In this document: piece by piece, positions 4,971-8,441 of the stretch | Position numbering within the stretch: position 1 is the stretch's first letter | Layout of the letters: every line of letters starts with the position of its first letter | NCBI GenBank assembly: GCA_009781965.1 | Contig: WQUS01000390.1 | Coordinates: 1-8,441, forward strand | Length of the DNA stretch: 8,441 bases | Direction of reading: 5' to 3' | DNA from: Bacillota bacterium | GTDB lineage: Bacteria; Bacillota; Desulfotomaculia; Desulfotomaculales; Desulfallaceae | Position numbers and translations under genes: made by a program | Notes under the pieces: generated by a model | Told to the model about the DNA's origin: nothing | Database searches by the model: none | What the model saw: the letters and a program-made list of their open reading frames with translations, nothing else

Positions 4971-6911
4971 ATGCTTGTTGAATTCGCGATGATGCATGCA
5001 TGGTTGGTACCGCTTCTTCCCGCCCTGGCCTTTTTGCTGATTGTATTTTTGACCAGGCCTTTTGAAAAGCTTAGTTCGGCGATAACGGTAGGCGCCATGG
5101 CCATATCCTGTGTGATTGCCATCTTTGCCGCCTATGGCATATTTACCAACCATGAGTATGCAAACCAACCGCTGGTTTATGCTGCCAAGTGGCTCTCCCT
5201 GGGCAGTTCGGGGAGCGCCGATAGTCTGCTGGTTCAGGTGGGAGTACAGCTGGACCCGGTATCGGCCATGATGATGGTCATGGTCTCGTTTATAGCGACG
5301 TTTATTTTCCTGTATTCAGTTGGCTACATGAAAGGAGATCCGGGCTACTCGGTATTTTTCTCCTATTTGTCCCTGTTCGGCGCTTCCATGTTGTTGCTGG
5401 TTATTTCAAGCAACCTGCTGCAGATGTTCGTGGCCTGGGAACTGGTGGGCTTGTGTTCCTACCTGCTCATCGGATTCTATACCCATAAGATATCTGCCCG
5501 GGAAGCAGCCAAAAAAGCCTTTGTGACCTGTCGGGTTGCGGACTTTGGTTTGTTGCTGGGCTTGCTGGCTCTGCAAATCACTTTCCACACTTTGGACTTG
5601 GTGGAACTGGGGAACCGGATTCAGCACTTCGGCACATACGGCGTCAGCATCGGTATGTTAACCTTAATCGCGGTGCTGGTGTTTATCGGTCCCATTGGTA
5701 AATCAGGCCAGTTTCCGCTGCACGTGTGGCTGCCTGACGCCATGGAAGGTCCCACTCCGGTCAGCGCGCTAATCCACGCTGCTACCATGGTGGTGGCCGG
5801 CGTTTACCTGGTGGGCCGGACCATGTTTCTGTTCCACGAGGTTGAACCGGCTATGCAGCTGGTGGCCGTTACCGGCGGCTTTACGGCGCTGTTTGCCGCC
5901 AGCATTGCCCTGACGCAGAGGGAAATCAAACGTATTTTGGCTTACTCCACTGTCAGCCAGCTGGGTTACATGATGCTGGCTTTAGGGGTAGGCAGTCTGG
6001 GCGCCGGTATGTTCCACATGTGGACCCACGCTTTCTTTAAAGCGTTGATGTTCCTGGGCGCCGGCAGCGTGCTGACCGCCCTGCATCATAAAGCCGACGT
6101 GTGGGAGATGGGCGGTTTAATTAAGAAAATGCCCATTACCGGCTGGACATTTGTCATTGGCGGATTGGCCATCGCCGGCATCCCGCCTTTTGCCGGTTTC
6201 TGGAGCAAGGATGAAATTTTGTCGACTACTTTAGCCGAAGGGCACTATGTGCTGTTTGCCATGGCGGCCATAACCGCCTTTTTAACCGCTTTCTACATGT
6301 GGCGGATGATCTTCCTGGCTTTCTTTGGCGCGGAAAAACCGGAGAACCATCCCCAGGAGTCCCCCTGGACCATGACTGTGCCGCTGCTTGTGCTGGCGGT
6401 AGGCGCAATCGGCGCCGGCTGGCTTGGCACACCCTGGCACAACCTGTGGGCCGAGTGGATTTACTTCGGACATCCGCTGCACGAGGCCGCTAATTACCCG
6501 GTTATGCTGCTGTCTATTGTCCTGGCGGTGGGCGGTATTTATCTGGCCTACACCATGTACCTGAAAGACGTCCAAAAGAGACGGGCTCAACGGATGGCCG
6601 CCTGGTTCGGTCCGGTACATCGGATGTTGTACAATAAATACTATATCGACGAGCTGTACCTGTGGTTTAACCATGCGCTGGTTGATGGAGCAGCCAGGTT
6701 ATTCTACCTGTTTGATATTTATGTGGTGGATGGCATTGTCAACGGTATCGGCGCTATTGCCAGAACGTCCGGCGACGGGTTGAGGGTATTTCAAACCGGC
6801 CGGCTGCAGAATTATGCCTTAATCTTTTTCCTGGGCGTGCTGGCGGTGGCCGTGTTGGTAACCCTTACCGGTCATGACGCCTTTAGCCAGGTTTTGGGAG
6901 GGGTGAAATAA
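4971..6911 (+). CDS. nuoL: NADH-quinone oxidoreductase subunit L (NuoL)
   Basis: NuoL (ND5) is the distal antiporter-like proton-translocating subunit of complex I, with an extended C-terminal lateral helix lying along the membrane arm. From ATG 4971 it has 646 residues, the usual length. Key residues are present. Glu157 (AWELVGLCSYLLIGF) is the TM5 glutamate. Lys244 (GPIGKSGQFPLHVWLPDAM) is the TM7 lysine. His269 lies in LIHAATMVVAGVYL. Lys357 lies in THAFFKALMFLGAG. Lys413 (FAGFWSKDEIL) is the TM12 lysine. The C-terminal part (about 550-646) includes the NKYYIDELY segment and a closing LQNYALIFFLG helix, as in other NuoL proteins. Cys187 and Ala190 occur in TCRVADFG, where RVGD is usual, with Asp191 kept. 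In-frame GTG 4959 would add only four residues, and ATG 4989 or 4992 are other possible starts. It is followed at once by nuoM with no spacer. Confidence 0.96.
   Translation: MLVEFAMMHAWLVPLLPALAFLLIVFLTRPFEKLSSAITVGAMAISCVIAIFAAYGIFTNHEYANQPLVYAAKWLSLGSSGSADSLLVQVGVQLDPVSAMMMVMVSFIATFIFLYSVGYMKGDPGYSVFFSYLSLFGASMLLLVISSNLLQMFVAWELVGLCSYLLIGFYTHKISAREAAKKAFVTCRVADFGLLLGLLALQITFHTLDLVELGNRIQHFGTYGVSIGMLTLIAVLVFIGPIGKSGQFPLHVWLPDAMEGPTPVSALIHAATMVVAGVYLVGRTMFLFHEVEPAMQLVAVTGGFTALFAASIALTQREIKRILAYSTVSQLGYMMLALGVGSLGAGMFHMWTHAFFKALMFLGAGSVLTALHHKADVWEMGGLIKKMPITGWTFVIGGLAIAGIPPFAGFWSKDEILSTTLAEGHYVLFAMAAITAFLTAFYMWRMIFLAFFGAEKPENHPQESPWTMTVPLLVLAVGAIGAGWLGTPWHNLWAEWIYFGHPLHEAANYPVMLLSIVLAVGGIYLAYTMYLKDVQKRRAQRMAAWFGPVHRMLYNKYYIDELYLWFNHALVDGAARLFYLFDIYVVDGIVNGIGAIARTSGDGLRVFQTGRLQNYALIFFLGVLAVAVLVTLTGHDAFSQVLGGVK
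6895..6904 (+). promoter_or_regulatory. Ribosome binding site of nuoM
   Basis: GGGAGGGGTG lies in the last codons of nuoL, 7 nt before the nuoM ATG, which directly follows the nuoL TAA. Confidence 0.7.
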
Positions 6912-8426
6912 ATGGACTTTCCAATTCTGTTACTCACACTGCTTGCTCCCATTATAGCGGCTCTGGTATTGGTGTTCATACCCAAAGAAGAGCATCTGAT
7001 CATCAAAAGCGTTGCCGCAGTGGGTACCTTTGTCTCCCTGGCTTTGAGCCTGTATGTTTATTTCACCTATGACAAGTCCTTGGGCGATTTGCAGTTTGTG
7101 ATGCAAGTGCCTTGGATTCGTGATTTAGGCGTTACCTTTTACCTGGCGGTGGACGGCATTAGCCTGCCGATGCTGCTGTTGACCAACCTGATTGGCTTTT
7201 CGGCGATATTTGCTTCCTGGAACAACAGCAATCGGCCCAGAGAGTTTTTCATTCTGTTACTGCTCTTGATTGCCGGTGTGATGGGCACCTTTATTGCTCA
7301 AGATCTGTTCATCTTCCTGCTGTTCTATGAAGTGGTGGTTATCCCCATTTACATTATGGTAGTCATCTGGGGCAGTTCCAAGCGGGTGACCAAGGAATAC
7401 GCCGGGATGAAGCTGACCATCTATCTGTTAATTGGTAGTGCTTTCCTGCTGGTAGGCGTCATCGCGCTGTTTGTCAAGACAACCGCCTTGACCGGAGCCC
7501 CGGATATGAGCTTTAAAGGACTGGCTTTAGCGGCGCGGGGATTGTCACAAGGCGACCAATTCTGGCTGTTCGGCTTGATGCTGCTGGGGTTTGGCTCATT
7601 GATTTCCATGTGGCCTTTCCACTCCTGGTCGCCCGACGGTTATGCCGGCGCCCCCACGGCGGTTAGTATGATTCACGCCGGAGTGCTGAAAAAAATCGGC
7701 GGTTATGGCTTGATTAAAATCGCGCTGTACATGCTGCCGCTGGGCGCCCATGACTGGGCTAAATATATGGCGGTGTTTGGCGTCGTCGGGGTGGCTTATG
7801 CGGCCTTCGGCGCTTTAGCCCAGAAAGACCTGAAATATGTCGTCGGTTACTCCAGCGTCAGTCACATGGGTTACGTTATTTTGGCCGTAGCTTCAATGAA
7901 CGTAATCGGCCTGAACGGCGCCGTGGCCAATATGTTTGCTCACGGTGTGATGGCGGCCTTGTTCTTCTCCATGATTGGCTTTATCTACGAGAAGACCCAT
8001 ACCCGCTGGATTCCGGACATGGGCGGTTTGGCCCGTCAAACGCCGCGGCTGGCGGTGGGCTTTATGATGGCGGCCATGGCCTCCCTTGGTTTGCCCGGTT
8101 TGATTAGCTTTATCCCTGAATTTACCATCTTTTATGGCAGTTTTCAGGTTTATGGCGGTCTGGCGGTAGTTGGTATCGCCGGAATTATCATTACCGCCCT
8201 GTATGTGCTGCGGGCGGGGGCCAATACCTTGTTTGGTCCGCCTCGGCCGGAGTATAACCATCTTAAGGATATCCGCGGTCCGGAACTGGTGCCCCTGATT
8301 GTTCTGGGCACAGTGTTGGTGGTGGGCGGCTTGCTCCCGTCCCTGTTGTTCGGCATGATTGACAGCAGCGTTGTGCCTCTGCACGGGGCAATTAGCGACG
8401 CGTTACAGTTAGGGGGGAAGTTATAA
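6912..8426 (+). CDS. nuoM: NADH-quinone oxidoreductase subunit M (NuoM)
   Basis: NuoM (ND4) is the middle antiporter-like proton-translocating subunit, with about fourteen helices. The 504-residue protein is a normal length. Glu140 (LLFYEVVVIPIY) matches the essential TM5 glutamate (E. coli Glu144). Lys261 (AGVLKKIGGYG) matches E. coli Lys265. Glu403 (SFIPEFTIFYGSF) matches the TM12 Glu407. SVSHMGYV at 315-322 and the MFAHGVMAALFF helix are also typical. In the TM7 region the usual KxPxxPxHxWLPDAH motif is replaced by LISMWPFHSWSPDGY. Aligning on the histidine (His237 to E. coli His241) puts Leu230 where the pumping lysine (E. coli Lys234) is expected. His255 and an extra Lys260 lie nearby in TM8 and might partly substitute. 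The start abuts the nuoL stop, and the stop abuts the next start (TAAATG). Confidence 0.96.
   Translation: MDFPILLLTLLAPIIAALVLVFIPKEEHLIIKSVAAVGTFVSLALSLYVYFTYDKSLGDLQFVMQVPWIRDLGVTFYLAVDGISLPMLLLTNLIGFSAIFASWNNSNRPREFFILLLLLIAGVMGTFIAQDLFIFLLFYEVVVIPIYIMVVIWGSSKRVTKEYAGMKLTIYLLIGSAFLLVGVIALFVKTTALTGAPDMSFKGLALAARGLSQGDQFWLFGLMLLGFGSLISMWPFHSWSPDGYAGAPTAVSMIHAGVLKKIGGYGLIKIALYMLPLGAHDWAKYMAVFGVVGVAYAAFGALAQKDLKYVVGYSSVSHMGYVILAVASMNVIGLNGAVANMFAHGVMAALFFSMIGFIYEKTHTRWIPDMGGLARQTPRLAVGFMMAAMASLGLPGLISFIPEFTIFYGSFQVYGGLAVVGIAGIIITALYVLRAGANTLFGPPRPEYNHLKDIRGPELVPLIVLGTVLVVGGLLPSLLFGMIDSSVVPLHGAISDALQLGGKL
8411..8420 (+). promoter_or_regulatory. Ribosome binding site of the next gene (probably nuoN)
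   Basis: AGGGGGGAAG, within the last nuoM codons, lies 6 nt before the ATG at 8427. Confidence 0.55.
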
Positions 8427-8441
8427 ATGACGTCATTTGAC
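8427..8441 (+). CDS. nuoN: Start of next gene, probably NuoN, cut by window edge
   Basis: An ATG directly after the nuoM stop, with a purine-rich site upstream, opens a frame reading MTSFD up to the window end. Five residues cannot identify a protein. The nuoN assignment rests only on the conserved L-M-N order of complex I operons and on the same zero-spacer junction seen between nuoL and nuoM. NuoN would be the third antiporter-like subunit and would complete the 11-gene set. Confidence 0.6.

Noticed and set aside
5523..5552. Cys187 and Ala190 in NuoL (TCRVADFG) as a functional anomaly
   Set aside because: The residue before RVGD varies in the family (Thr in E. coli, Asn elsewhere as I recall), and the important Asp191 is kept, so this is weak evidence of anything unusual.
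6226..6674. Overlapping antisense and alternative-frame open frames within nuoL
   Set aside because: They are low-complexity shadow translations of a well-supported membrane protein gene, with no independent start signals of note.

Overview
The window is one uninterrupted stretch of a respiratory complex I (nuo) operon, all on the + strand. In order it holds nuoA (3' part only), nuoB, nuoC, nuoD, nuoH, nuoI, nuoJ, nuoK, nuoL, nuoM and the first five codons of what is almost certainly nuoN. The genes either overlap or lie 33 nt or less apart, and each has a purine-rich Shine-Dalgarno sequence. There is no room for an internal promoter of usual size, and I see no terminator, RNA gene, mobile element or CRISPR array. 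The operon promoter must lie upstream of base 1 and the terminator downstream of base 8441.

The order A-B-C-D-H-I-J-K-L-M-(N), with nuoC and nuoD separate and nuoD followed directly by nuoH, shows that the NADH-oxidising module (nuoE, nuoF, nuoG) is absent from its usual place. This is the 11-subunit form of complex I, known from cyanobacteria, methanogens (Fpo) and several anaerobic bacterial lineages including Bacillota. The strong AAGGAGGTG-type ribosome binding sites, roughly balanced GC content, cysteine-rich proteins and gene order suggest an anaerobic Bacillota of the Desulfotomaculum/Desulfitobacterium/Peptococcaceae kind. That taxonomic call is inference.

The products should work as one membrane complex. 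NuoB, NuoC, NuoD and NuoI form the peripheral arm: NuoI carries two 4Fe-4S clusters, NuoB carries cluster N2, and NuoD and NuoB form the quinone pocket. NuoA, H, J and K connect this arm to the membrane. NuoL, NuoM and NuoN are the antiporter-like proton-translocating subunits. Without NuoEFG, electrons must enter from another donor (ferredoxin, a flavoprotein or a remote partner), probably through NuoI, and go to a quinone, probably menaquinone.

The less ordinary observations sit inside conserved genes. (1) NuoI has an approximately 85-residue C-terminal extension built from four 13-residue KPQPKAEAGDxA repeats arranged as a duplicated 26-residue unit. (2) NuoM appears to lack the transmembrane lysine that aligns with E. 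coli NuoM Lys234. (3) NuoH has Cys in place of the Asp of the near-universal PFDL motif by the quinone chamber. (4) Several other conserved positions are occupied by Cys. (5) A nine-codon mini-ORF, counting its stop, ends on the nuoL start codon.
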